A stretch of 13,821 bases of DNA from Desulfovibrio sp. (GCA_031281815.1 JAITEY010000086.1:1-13821); one strand, 5' to 3'; numbered from the stretch's first letter, positions 6,726 to 13,796 are shown. The notes: generated by a model from the letters alone, not told the origin. A program made the numbers and translations.

Positions 6726-8386
6726 GTGTTCTCTTCGCGGTAGCGGTCGACGGTGAAACGGTAAATTTCCGCGCCCGCCGTATCGCGTATGCCTCCTTTC
6801 TGCGCGGCCACGGCCACTTGTTGTTCCACGCTGTCTATGCCTTCAAGGTCCGGCAACAGGAGGCCGCGCCTGCCGTCCTTGCAGACGATGACGCCGTAAA
6901 TTTTCGGGTCCAGGCGCATGCCGGGCCGCATGAGTTCCGGCTCGCTCAGGACATCGACGGAGATACGGACGTTGGACAGTTCCTCGGGACGCATGGGGGG
7001 AAAACGCGGGTCGCGGGTCGCGGCGGATGCCGCGTTGGACGTGATTTCCTCGGCCAGACCGTTGCGGACGGGTAGAAAGGTGCCTATGCAGCCGCGCAGG
7101 GAACCGTCCCTGTTTTTTATGGAAACGAAGCAACCCTTGCGCGGAGCCCAGAGGTCCGGCTGCGGGGCGAGGGTTTCGGCATCCGCCGGGGTCGGCGCGG
7201 GGCGGCCTTTAAGCAGCGCGGTTATGGCCGCGCGGGCCAGACGGGGATAGGGATGTCCGCCCTGAGAGGTTGAAGGCGGGGGAGTATCGGGGTTTTGCCC
7301 GGAACCGGCCGAAGCGGCCCGCGCGGGGCGCGCTTCCCCGGTCGGATGCTCCGCGTGGGCGCGGAAAAGGGACGGCAGCACACTGATGCCGATCCGGGTT
7401 TTGCGGGCGGTCGGAGAAACGGCCTGCGGGTTTTCGGGGGTCGACGGCTCCCCCGCCCGGCGTCGGTCGGTTGCATCGCGGGTAGCCGCCTGCGGATTTT
7501 CGGGGACCGGCGCTTCACCTTCCCGGTCTTGTTCGTGTGCGCCGGGAGCGCCTGTCTGCCTGTTCTCAGGGGGAAACAGCGCTCTGTTTGTCCAGAGGGC
7601 GTTGCAGTACCCCACTCCGAACGGACCCTCGTAAGAAAAAAGCTCCAACGGGGCGCGCGTAAGCCTGAGCAGCGCGAGGACGGAGCGCAGACCGCATTCC
7701 CCCGCGCCGGCGATTGTCGCCGTTTTCAGGTTCAGGAGCGGCGCCGGGTCGCCGAGTTTCAGAGCTTCGAGGACGGCGGCATCGAAAACCGGACCGTTGG
7801 GATCGAAGCCGTACGGGCCGTCGCTTTTCAGGCGATGGGAGAGGTCGCCGCTGGCCAGCAGCGCCCACCGCCGCTCGCCGGGCAGGCCGCGCAGGGCGTC
7901 GCCCAAGGCAAGTGCCTGGTCGATCGACAGTCCGGAGGGGCCGGCAATAATCGCGGACGGAATTTTGCCGTCGGGAAAGGTCGGGAGTATGAACTGCAGG
8001 GGGACGACTGCACCGTGATCCGGAGTTATATCCGGCATGTCGCCGGCGGCGCACGGAATGCCGGCGGCCTTGAGAGCGGCCGATAGGTCGTCGAGGGCCG
8101 CCCGGGACCCCGTAAGGGATACCTGCACTCCCGGCGCGCCGAAACGCGCGAGGCTGCCCCGGAACTGCAAAGCGCTGTTGATGAACAGCGCGCCCGGCGT
8201 ATAGGGCTGATGGGGCGAAAGCACCAGCAGCACATCGGGCGCCAGGGCGGCATTGAGCTCGGTTAAGGCGGCGCGGAGCCGTTCCGTGCCGTCCAGGGTG
8301 CGGGGCGCTTCGCGCTCCCGTCCTCTGCCCACCTCATGCGCCAGAACAGGCGGATGCGGCATAAGCGCGGCCCAAGTGAAAGGCAT
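6722..8386 (-). CDS. amrB/amrA: Memo-AMMECR1 fusion (AmmeMemoRadiSam proteins B and A)
   Basis: This 554-residue protein joins two domains usually encoded separately. Residues 1-about 275 are a Memo domain, in the class III extradiol dioxygenase (LigB) superfamily. Candidate metal ligands are His11 (MPHPPVL), His59 (SPHQPY), Asp181 in GDLSHR and Cys231 (GECGLRS), the pattern I recall for the human MEMO1 iron site. Residues about 384-554 are an AMMECR1 domain with KGCFVSIKNRDGSLRGCIG (417-435), where LRGCIG is the family hallmark, then TRDPRFPPM (457-465) and a YRFTVDRY end. The linker (about 276-383) is Pro/Ala/charged and contains PENPQA twice, a 66-bp repeat. A strong SD (AAAGGAGG) precedes the ATG. 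It overlaps the radical SAM gene by 4 nt and follows the HD-GYP gene by 124 nt. A cytoplasmic metal-dependent role is inferred; the reaction is unknown. Confidence 0.9.
   Translation of the reverse strand: MPFTWAALMPHPPVLAHEVGRGREREAPRTLDGTERLRAALTELNAALAPDVLLVLSPHQPYTPGALFINSALQFRGSLARFGAPGVQVSLTGSRAALDDLSAALKAAGIPCAAGDMPDITPDHGAVVPLQFILPTFPDGKIPSAIIAGPSGLSIDQALALGDALRGLPGERRWALLASGDLSHRLKSDGPYGFDPNGPVFDAAVLEALKLGDPAPLLNLKTATIAGAGECGLRSVLALLRLTRAPLELFSYEGPFGVGYCNALWTNRALFPPENRQTGAPGAHEQDREGEAPVPENPQAATRDATDRRRAGEPSTPENPQAVSPTARKTRIGISVLPSLFRAHAEHPTGEARPARAASAGSGQNPDTPPPSTSQGGHPYPRLARAAITALLKGRPAPTPADAETLAPQPDLWAPRKGCFVSIKNRDGSLRGCIGTFLPVRNGLAEEITSNAASAATRDPRFPPMRPEELSNVRISVDVLSEPELMRPGMRLDPKIYGVIVCKDGRRGLLLPDLEGIDSVEQQVAVAAQKGGIRDTAGAEIYRFTVDRYREENT
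7422..7505 (-). repeat. 66-bp in-frame repeat in the Memo-AMMECR1 linker
   Basis: An 18-base word (7422-7439) recurs at 7488-7505 with one difference, 66 bp (22 codons) apart. It encodes the PENPQA copies at residues 295-300 and 317-322, each preceded by a GE-containing segment. Confidence 0.75.
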
Positions 8387-8398
8387 GACTTCCTCCTT

Positions 8399-8567
8399 TT
8401 ACGGCAAGGCCGAGGGGGCCGGCGGGCAGCCCGGGAACCTCCGCCGGGTCGATTTACGGCGCTCCCGCAGGCAGAGCATCAGGCAACCCGGGAACCGCCG
8501 TCCAGTCGATTTACGGCGCGACGGCGGTCGGGCCGGCGGGCAGCCCGAGAACCGCCGCCGGGTCGAT
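8399..8567 (-). repeat. 57-bp tandem repeat of the HD-GYP gene 3' end, stop codon included
   Basis: Read on the minus strand, three units begin with ATCGAC at 8567, 8510 and 8453, exactly 57 bp apart. Units 1 and 2 both end in CCG-TAA, with TAA at 8511-8513 (the gene's stop) and 8454-8456 in the same frame. Unit 3 is 2 nt shorter and ends in GCCGTAA at 8399, which merges into the AAAGGAGG of the Memo gene. Over the first 36 bases units 1 and 3 differ at only two positions. The translations are IDPAAVLGLPAGPTAVAP, IDWTAVPGLPDALPAGAP and IDPAEVPGLPAGPLGLAV. Confidence 0.9.
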
Positions 8568-9767
8568 GCCCGCCGTCGCTTCCGGGACGGAGCGCACGAT
8601 GCTCAACGTGTTGTCGGGGCTTGCCAAATCAAGCATGCGCACGGGCAGATACGCGCCCTCGGCGTCTTTCACCGGGATAACCACCGGCTTTACCGGCGTG
8701 TCCGAATTTCCGGCGCTGACGACGCACAGGCTGCCGTCCGACAGTTCCACCACGCTGCCCACCGGGTACACGCCGAGCATGCGGATGAAGGCCGCCACCA
8801 TCTCAGGGTGCAGCGCCTTGCCGCGCATTTCGTACATGATGCCCAGCGCCCGTTGCGGAGGCATGCCGTCCTTGTAGACCCGCTTGCTGGTCAGGGCGTC
8901 ATAGATATCCGCCAGCGCGACTATGTATCCCACTTCCGATACGTCGCGCCCGGAAAGACCTGCGGGATAGCCCGCGCCGTCGTAGCATTCGTGATGGTGC
9001 AGCATGCCCTGGGGCACTTCAGGTATAATGCGCGGCACATCTTTGATTTGTTCGTAGCCGAGCGTGGGATGGGTGTTCATCACCAGACGCTCCGCTTCGC
9101 TCAGTTTGCGCGGGGCGTTGAGAATCTGCGGCGGCACGAGGGCCTTGCCCAGGTCGTGAAAAAGGCCGGCCAGCCCGATGGCGCGGGTCGTCTGCGCTCC
9201 CTTGTCCATATAGCGGGCGAACATGCTGCTGAGGACGCTGACATTGACGCAGTGCATGTAGGTGTAGCTGTCCGTGCGCCGCAGGCGGCAAAGACTGTGC
9301 AGGGCATCGGCGTTGTTGTCCAGACTGCGCATGATGCGCTCGACGATGTTGGACGCGGGACTCATGTCCAGTTTGCCGAAACGGATGTCGCTCATGAAAG
9401 CGCGAGCATACCCGACCGCGGCATCATGCGCTTCGGCCGCCGCCTTGACCTCAACGGCATACGGCACTTTGGGTTCGGCGGGCTTTTCCGCGTGTCGTTC
9501 CGCGCCTGCCGGCTCCGCCCGGGGAGGCGCAGGGTCGGCACAGGCTGTGGAACGCTCCGGGTCTATGTAGACTTCAAGATACCCCTCGGCCGCAATGTTG
9601 CGGACCTCGTCGTCGGAGGCGAGCAGACCTTCCCGCATGTACAGATAGGGACGCTCCCGCCAGTCGATGCCGGGGTCGCTCACATACATGCCGGCTTTGA
9701 GTTCCAGAATATGCAGATGCTGCAAAGCGCCGGTCGCTTCAGTTTTTTTTTCATTACGGTACGTCAT
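8511..9767 (-). CDS. HD-GYP domain protein, probable cyclic-di-GMP phosphodiesterase
   Basis: The 418-residue protein starts with a DUF3391-like region (residues about 15-130; HILELKAGMYVSD at 19-31), common at the head of such proteins, then a Pro/Ala/Glu-rich linker (72-103). The HD-GYP domain follows: HCVNVSVLS (172-180), FHDLGK with His204-Asp205, NTHPTLGYE (231-239), HHHE (257-260), DGAGYPAGLSGRDVS (263-277) and ALADIYDALTSKRVYK (284-299). All metal-ligand positions I know for active HD-GYP enzymes appear intact. A small C-terminal domain (about 333-395) ends in a tail that is the first unit of a 57-bp tandem repeat. The ATG at 9767 lacks a clear SD; upstream in-frame sequence is not protein-like, and the next ATG would cut into DUF3391. 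A 9-A run spans codons 6-9. It probably lowers cyclic-di-GMP, which fits nearby motility genes. Confidence 0.9.
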   Translation of the reverse strand: MTYRNEKKTEATGALQHLHILELKAGMYVSDPGIDWRERPYLYMREGLLASDDEVRNIAAEGYLEVYIDPERSTACADPAPPRAEPAGAERHAEKPAEPKVPYAVEVKAAAEAHDAAVGYARAFMSDIRFGKLDMSPASNIVERIMRSLDNNADALHSLCRLRRTDSYTYMHCVNVSVLSSMFARYMDKGAQTTRAIGLAGLFHDLGKALVPPQILNAPRKLSEAERLVMNTHPTLGYEQIKDVPRIIPEVPQGMLHHHECYDGAGYPAGLSGRDVSEVGYIVALADIYDALTSKRVYKDGMPPQRALGIMYEMRGKALHPEMVAAFIRMLGVYPVGSVVELSDGSLCVVSAGNSDTPVKPVVIPVKDAEGAYLPVRMLDLASPDNTLSIVRSVPEATAGIDPAAVLGLPAGPTAVAP

Positions 9768-9775
9768 ACGGCTTG

Positions 9776-9805
9776 ATGATATGTCTCTTTCCGACAAAAA
9801 AGCAA
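9776..9805 (-). promoter_or_regulatory. Possible promoter giving a leaderless HD-GYP mRNA
   Basis: On the minus strand TTGCTT (9800-9805) and TATCAT (9776-9781) are 18 nt apart. The -10 ends 8 nt before the ATG, so transcription would begin about at the start codon, which would agree with the missing SD. The -35 is weak. Confidence 0.3.
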
Positions 9806-9872
9806 CCCGTTGCCGTCTCCTTTCCCGGTCGAAATGCAGACGAATCCGCCCGCCGCGCCCTGCCTCAAGCGA

Positions 9873-9900
9873 GCAACCCCGCCCTGAAGGGCGGGGTTGC
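9873..9900. repeat. Perfect GC-rich palindrome (stem-loop) after the chemotaxis gene
   Basis: GCAACCCCGCCCT (9873-9885) and AGGGCGGGGTTGC (9888-9900) are exact reverse complements around GA, giving a 12-bp stem with a TGAA loop. It lies 54 nt past the stop of the minus-strand chemotaxis gene and upstream of the HD-GYP gene. No U tract follows on either strand. Its sequence resembles hairpins at ends of IS200/IS605-type elements and REP-like repeats, but it may simply act as a terminator or mRNA-end stabiliser. Confidence 0.7.
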
Positions 9901-9954
9901 AGAGCGCACGCCGGCGGGAACTTTCTTCCTGTCGACAACTGCCGGAGCAGGATG

Positions 9955-12372
9955 TCACCGGGCAGTCAACTGCTCAATGACCCGGTTCAAGTCCTGCGCC
10001 ATCTGGGACAGTTCATGCACGGCGGAGGAAGACTGGACCATACCGCCCGCGGTTTCGTTGACAATGCGGCGTATCTCCTCAAGCGCGCGGTTGATTTCTT
10101 CCGACGTTGCGCTTTGTTCCTCCGCGGCTGTGGCTATGGAAGTCACAACGGAGGAGTTGCCGGCGGCCAGATCGACAATTTCCTTCAGGGCATCGCCGGA
10201 AGAGTTGGCCAGATTTGTGGCTTCGCCGATGTTGGTCACGGCTGAACCGACTTCCAGGATATTGGTTTTTGCCGACTCCTGGATAGCCTTGATGCTGTTG
10301 CCGACCTCCTGCGTTGCGGACATTGTCTTTTCAGCCAGCTTGCGCACTTCGTCGGCCACCACGGCAAACCCGCGCCCGGCCTCGCCCGCCCTGGCCGCTT
10401 CAATCGCGGCGTTCAGCGCCAGGAGGTTGGTCTGGTCGGCAATATCCGAAATGACGTTCATGACGCCGCCGATGTTCTCCGCCTGAACGCCGAGTTCTTT
10501 CATGTTGTTCTGCAGGGTCGAGGCAACGGTGTTGACGTTGTTGATGGCCGTTACCACCTGATTGACCAGTTCGGCGCCGTTCTGCGCTTTGTCGCGGGTC
10601 AACGCGCTCTGTGCCGATGCCTGATCGGCGCTCCGCGCCACTTCAAGGACGGTAGAGTTCATCTCGTTCATGGCGCTTGCCGTGGATTCGACACGAATGC
10701 GCTGCGTTTCGGTCCCGCGCGACACCTGCTCAACCTGGGCCGAGAGTTCTTCCGATGCGGCCGCCACGCGACTTGATATGCCCGAGGCCTGATCGGCGAC
10801 CTTTTTTATGGTCCGCTCGGTTTCTTTTATTGTCGTCAGGTCGGTGACAAGCAGCAGCACCGCGGTCAGTTTGCCGTCATTGTCCTGTATGGGCAGCGCA
10901 GAATAGGTAATGTCCATGTCACCCTTGCGCGATTTGCATCGGGTTTCCGCCGACGCCGGAATCTTGGAGTTCAGCGTTGTCTGAAGCGCGTCACGGTTTG
11001 AGCCGGCATCCTCACGGACCAGAAGCGTGCCGAGCTGTCTTCCGACTCCGTCGCTGCCGACGACGTCTTGAGCGTGCCGGTTCAGGTACTCTACGCCCGC
11101 ATCAGTGTTCATCAAAACGACCGAGGTGGGTATATTGTCGATTATTCCCCGCAGATTGCCCACAATGTTGTTGGCGCCGTTGATCAGTTCGGCGAAACTG
11201 CCCTGAAAATGCGAAGCATCGGCCCGACTTTGCAGCTTCCCGTATTGGATGTCGTGGGCCAGTTTGCTGTATGTCGACAGAATGCCGTGCAACACGGAGG
11301 GTATGGTCCGCATGGCGTCGACAACCCTTCCGATTTCCCCCTTTTCTGAAATTTGCGCTTGATATTCGAAGTTACCGCCTGAAACGGCTTCGGCAAACGC
11401 CGTCAATTTGTCGAGGACACGCTTCAGCCCGATGATGATGAACAGCGTCACCAGCACGCCGGCCGCCAAGCCGGCCGCGCTTGACGTCACAAGGATTGTT
11501 TCCGCGCCTGCAATGGACCGGACCGCGTCGTCCGCCACCTTGTGCGCCGCATCATCGGCGATTCTGCTGAATTCCGTTATTGCCGCGTTCAGCGCGCGCG
11601 TATCGTCGCACACTTTCTGAACCAATGCTTCCTTTTTCACAGCGTCGACCCGCATGGCCTGGATATTCCCGACCATGCCGTCGAACATCTGCATCACTTC
11701 CCCGAAGCTCTTCCGGGTTTGTTCAGCAATAGTAAGTGATTGCATCTGTTCAAGATTTTTGCGAAGTCCGGCAAGACGCGCAAGGCTTTCGTCGGCTGCC
11801 TGCGGCTTGAGGTTGACCGAAAAGCGGCCGAGAGACGTTATGGATTGCGCCACCTCCAGCCAAACGGCATTCAGCCGAAACAAGAATTCACTGTTGTCCG
11901 CTTCGCGGGCAGCTTCGGAGAGTTCGCCGAGAGCCTTGTAAACACTGCGGTATGCAGGTCGTACCTGTTCGGAAAATACCTTGAGCACCGCGGCAACGGT
12001 ATCGCGCATTTCCATGAACCGCGGTCTGACCGCTTCCGCCTGCCCGCCCAAAATGTCGAGCGCCGCCTTCCGTTCGGGGACATGCGTCGTCGCGTGCGCT
12101 TCCTTGACGTACGCGGCAAAAGCGTCAAGCGAAGACAAGGCGCTGTCGATCTGCGCAGGATTGAATTCCTCCAAAAAAGCGTAGAGGTGTCGAAGCAAAT
12201 TCGCTGTTTCAGCGTTCATATCGCTGCCTATATCGTTGACACGCGCAAAGCGTCGGAATTTAATAAAGCTGTCGCCTGCATTGTCGAGTTGTAATAAACC
12301 GAATGCCGATACCACAGCCAAGATAAGAACCATGACCGAAAATCCGCAAATAATCCTCAATTTTGTCGTCAT
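9955..12372 (-). CDS. Methyl-accepting chemotaxis protein with PAS domain
   Basis: This 805-residue inner-membrane receptor should signal through CheA/CheW to the flagellar motor. TM1 is at about residues 7-28 and TM2 at about 294-316. The periplasmic part between them (about 265 residues) is almost all helix-forming, with no Cys pairs, perhaps a helical bundle sensor. A HAMP domain follows (about 317-365), then a HAMP-like segment ending DIQYGKLQSRADASHFQGSF (374-393), a PAS domain (about 405-520), and the signalling domain, whose conserved tip is ADQTNLLALNAAIEAARAGE (645-664) plus GRGFAVVADEVRKLAEKT (666-683). The end EQLTAR has no CheR-docking pentapeptide. A strong SD (AGGAGA) lies just before the ATG. 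The ligand is unknown; the cytoplasmic PAS suggests a second, possibly redox or metabolite, input. Gene stands alone, divergent from flgF. Confidence 0.93.
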   Translation of the reverse strand: MTTKLRIICGFSVMVLILAVVSAFGLLQLDNAGDSFIKFRRFARVNDIGSDMNAETANLLRHLYAFLEEFNPAQIDSALSSLDAFAAYVKEAHATTHVPERKAALDILGGQAEAVRPRFMEMRDTVAAVLKVFSEQVRPAYRSVYKALGELSEAAREADNSEFLFRLNAVWLEVAQSITSLGRFSVNLKPQAADESLARLAGLRKNLEQMQSLTIAEQTRKSFGEVMQMFDGMVGNIQAMRVDAVKKEALVQKVCDDTRALNAAITEFSRIADDAAHKVADDAVRSIAGAETILVTSSAAGLAAGVLVTLFIIIGLKRVLDKLTAFAEAVSGGNFEYQAQISEKGEIGRVVDAMRTIPSVLHGILSTYSKLAHDIQYGKLQSRADASHFQGSFAELINGANNIVGNLRGIIDNIPTSVVLMNTDAGVEYLNRHAQDVVGSDGVGRQLGTLLVREDAGSNRDALQTTLNSKIPASAETRCKSRKGDMDITYSALPIQDNDGKLTAVLLLVTDLTTIKETERTIKKVADQASGISSRVAAASEELSAQVEQVSRGTETQRIRVESTASAMNEMNSTVLEVARSADQASAQSALTRDKAQNGAELVNQVVTAINNVNTVASTLQNNMKELGVQAENIGGVMNVISDIADQTNLLALNAAIEAARAGEAGRGFAVVADEVRKLAEKTMSATQEVGNSIKAIQESAKTNILEVGSAVTNIGEATNLANSSGDALKEIVDLAAGNSSVVTSIATAAEEQSATSEEINRALEEIRRIVNETAGGMVQSSSAVHELSQMAQDLNRVIEQLTAR

Positions 12373-12463
12373 ACACTTCTCCTGGTTAAAAGGTGCAGTT
12401 GATCAGGGTATCCAGCCGCTTCTGCTGCCGGTGAACGCGCGCTCCTCCTTTTGAGAGCAATCA

Positions 12464-12492
12464 ACGTATGCCTAAAAATTTGATTTGGTCAA
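12464..12492 (-). promoter_or_regulatory. Candidate sigma-70-type promoter of the chemotaxis gene
   Basis: On the minus strand TTGACC (12487-12492) is followed after 17 nt by ATACGT (12464-12469). The spacer is A/T-rich. Transcription would start near 12457, giving a leader of about 85 nt before the ATG at 12372. Confidence 0.45.
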
Positions 12493-12786
12493 GACTTTCC
12501 GGAAAATGCCATCTCTCTCGGAAAAATTCTTCTTTCGGCCGCCTTCCCGCGTTTCGTCATGTTGCCCTATATGCAGTAATGTCAAAGGGGTACCGAAAGC
12601 CGATGCACATTTTTTTTCGTTTTCAACAGCAACAGGAAAAGCGGTACTTCGGATTGAAGATGCCGCCTTTGATTGCGAAAAATTCATGCCCGGGCGGCAA
12701 GCAGCCGGCGCGGACTCCATCTCTCTCTGCGAAGTTGGGACAGGAATCCGCAATGTCTTCCCGGTAAACTCCGTCCGGGTCGCAAA

Positions 12787-12830
12787 GCCGGCGTCGTCTT
12801 TTTGGCGCTCACTCCCGTATGTGCGCCGGC
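12787..12830 (+). other. Inverted repeat followed by T-rich DNA, upstream of flgF promoter
   Basis: GCCGGCG (12787-12793) pairs with CGCCGGC (12824-12830), enclosing 30 nt that hold a smaller inverted repeat (GGCG/CGCC with CAC/GTG). T-rich DNA follows up to 12853. It could be an activator-binding site or a terminator insulating flgF; nothing here distinguishes these. Confidence 0.4.
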
Positions 12831-12854
12831 AGCTTTATTTTATGTATTTTTTTC

Positions 12855-12876
12855 TTGTGGCCCGAAAATTGCTTTT
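12855..12876 (+). promoter_or_regulatory. Sigma-54 (RpoN) promoter of flgF
   Basis: TTGTGGCCCG-AAAA-TTGCTTTT matches the -24/-12 consensus TGGCACG-N4-TTGC with one change (TGGCCCG). The key GG (12859-12860) and GC (12871-12872) are exactly 10 nt apart. Transcription should start near 12884, 50 nt before the flgF ATG. Sigma-54 control of rod and hook genes is usual in polarly flagellated bacteria and needs an enhancer-binding activator (FleQ/FlrC type). Confidence 0.85.
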
Positions 12877-12933
12877 CCTCATACGCCGTGTCGGATTCCC
12901 GTCCGGCCGGGTCCGCAAACAGCCGGAGGAGCC

Positions 12934-13716
12934 ATGCAGAATTCCATGTACACCGCCCTGTTCGGCGCGCTTACCAACGAGCACCGCATGAACAACATCG
13001 CCAACAATCTGGCCAACGTGAACACCACCGGCTACAAGCGGGACATGTTGTCCTTTCGCGATACCTTTCTCATGTACGCCCACGACCAAATCATGGAAGC
13101 GCAGAGCCACCTGAAACAGGAGAAACTTTTTCCCGAACCCGTGCATCTGGCGCGGGCGCGCCTGGCCTACGCCAAGACGGATTTTGAACAGGGGTCCCTG
13201 CGCATCACCAACGCGCCCTTTGACCTGGCTATCGCCGGGAACGGCTTTTTCAAGGTGCGTACCCCGCAGGGGGATTTTTATACGCGCAACGGACATTTTC
13301 AGGTGACCAACGAAGGCGTGATTGTCACCGAACAGGGGTTCCCGGTACTCGGCGACGGCGGCGAACTCACCGTGCCCCCCGGCGTAAAAAATTTCACCAT
13401 AGCCGAGAACGGGGCAATTTATGCCGACGGCGGACTGGTAGGGCAGATCGGACTGGTGGACGTGGACAACCACCTGTTCCTGGAAAAACTCGGCGGCAAC
13501 ATGTACCGGCAGCGTCCCGGCACGAATCTTGCTGAGATAGATGCGGACGGATACATGGCGCAGGGCTTTCTGGAAGTATCCAACGTCAATCCCGTCTATG
13601 AAATGGTCAACATGATTGAAGCGCAGCGCCAGTACGAAGCCTACGCCAAAGTCATGCAGAGCACCGACGCAGTGGATAGGGAAACAATCTCCAAGGTGGG
13701 CAGAGGACGCGGATAG
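12934..13716 (+). CDS. flgF: Flagellar basal-body rod protein FlgF
   Basis: The 260-residue protein is a proximal rod subunit of the flagellar axial structure, exported by the flagellar type III system. The N-terminal rod signature is MYTALFGALTNEHRMNNIAN followed by NLANVNTTGYKRD (residues 5-37). The central part has FDLAIAGNGFFKVRTPQGDF (about 97-116) and YTRNGHFQ (117-124), and the C-terminal rod helix is EVSNVNPVYEMVNMIEAQRQ then YEAYAKVMQSTD. The length and single-rod-domain layout fit FlgF rather than the longer hook protein FlgE; FlgG is similar in size and is the main alternative. An excellent SD (GGAGGAG, 12925-12931) supports this ATG; the open frame extends upstream only through the promoter. 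In related bacteria flgG normally follows at once, but here hairpin DNA begins 35 nt after the stop. Confidence 0.92.
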   Translation: MQNSMYTALFGALTNEHRMNNIANNLANVNTTGYKRDMLSFRDTFLMYAHDQIMEAQSHLKQEKLFPEPVHLARARLAYAKTDFEQGSLRITNAPFDLAIAGNGFFKVRTPQGDFYTRNGHFQVTNEGVIVTEQGFPVLGDGGELTVPPGVKNFTIAENGAIYADGGLVGQIGLVDVDNHLFLEKLGGNMYRQRPGTNLAEIDADGYMAQGFLEVSNVNPVYEMVNMIEAQRQYEAYAKVMQSTDAVDRETISKVGRGRG

Positions 13717-13751
13717 AACACGGCAACGTTGATGTTGTATGCCTCCGGCGG

Positions 13752-13796
13752 CCGGGGCTCCGCCCCGGACCCGGCAGGGGGAATGATTCCCCCTGC
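13752..13796. repeat. Double-hairpin GC-rich repeat after flgF
   Basis: Two stem-loops lie side by side: CCGGGGC-TCC-GCCCCGG (13752-13768) and GCAGGGGGAA-TGA-TTCCCCCTGC (13774-13796), with 7-bp and 10-bp perfect stems. The following CACCCCCCG is also C-rich. The CCGGGGCTCCGCCCCGGACCC type of sequence is, as I recall, a recurrent intergenic repeat in Desulfovibrio-like and other GC-rich genomes. It may terminate or attenuate the flgF transcript. Confidence 0.75.

Larger units (their letters stand above)
12373..12933. other. 561-bp divergent intergenic region
   Basis: This spacer separates the chemotaxis gene (-) from flgF (+). It is richer in A/T runs than the rest of the window (T8 at 12610-12617, T-rich 12834-12853). 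I find promoters for both neighbours, a 7-bp inverted repeat at 12787-12830, and short repeated words: CCATCTCTCTC at 12509 and 12717, GAAAAATTC at 12521 and 12677. Open frames cross it but none has a convincing start, SD or protein family. The length leaves room for activator sites for the sigma-54 promoter. Confidence 0.7.

Noticed and set aside
8399..8567. CRISPR-like array
   Set aside because: Units are contiguous without unique spacers and continue the HD-GYP coding frame; it is a tandem duplication, not a CRISPR.
8253..9776. 507-codon plus-strand frame opposite the HD-GYP gene
   Set aside because: The opposite strand encodes intact HD-GYP motifs; this frame's composition is Arg/His-rich and lacks any family signature.
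12442..12452. Strong SD-like AAAAGGAGGAG on the minus strand in the chemotaxis leader
   Set aside because: No ATG, GTG or TTG follows within usable distance, so no leader peptide can be supported.
12473..12485. Exact match to the IHF consensus on the minus strand
   Set aside because: It lies in the A/T-rich spacer of the chemotaxis promoter, about 380 bp from the sigma-54 promoter, too far for usual IHF bending; may be chance.
12472..12753. 93-codon minus-strand frame in the flgF spacer
   Set aside because: It overlaps the chemotaxis promoter, lacks a clear SD and resembles no family.
12760..12789. Resemblance to a cyclic-di-GMP (GEMM) riboswitch: GGTAAAC and GGGTCGCAAAGCC
   Set aside because: The 3' half of the conserved core and the closing stem are absent, and the element lies upstream of the sigma-54 start, so it would not be in that flgF mRNA.
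12485..12991. 168-codon plus-strand frame upstream of and overlapping flgF
   Set aside because: It runs through the sigma-54 promoter into flgF in another frame, and I see no SD or family match, although a middle stretch looks somewhat protein-like.
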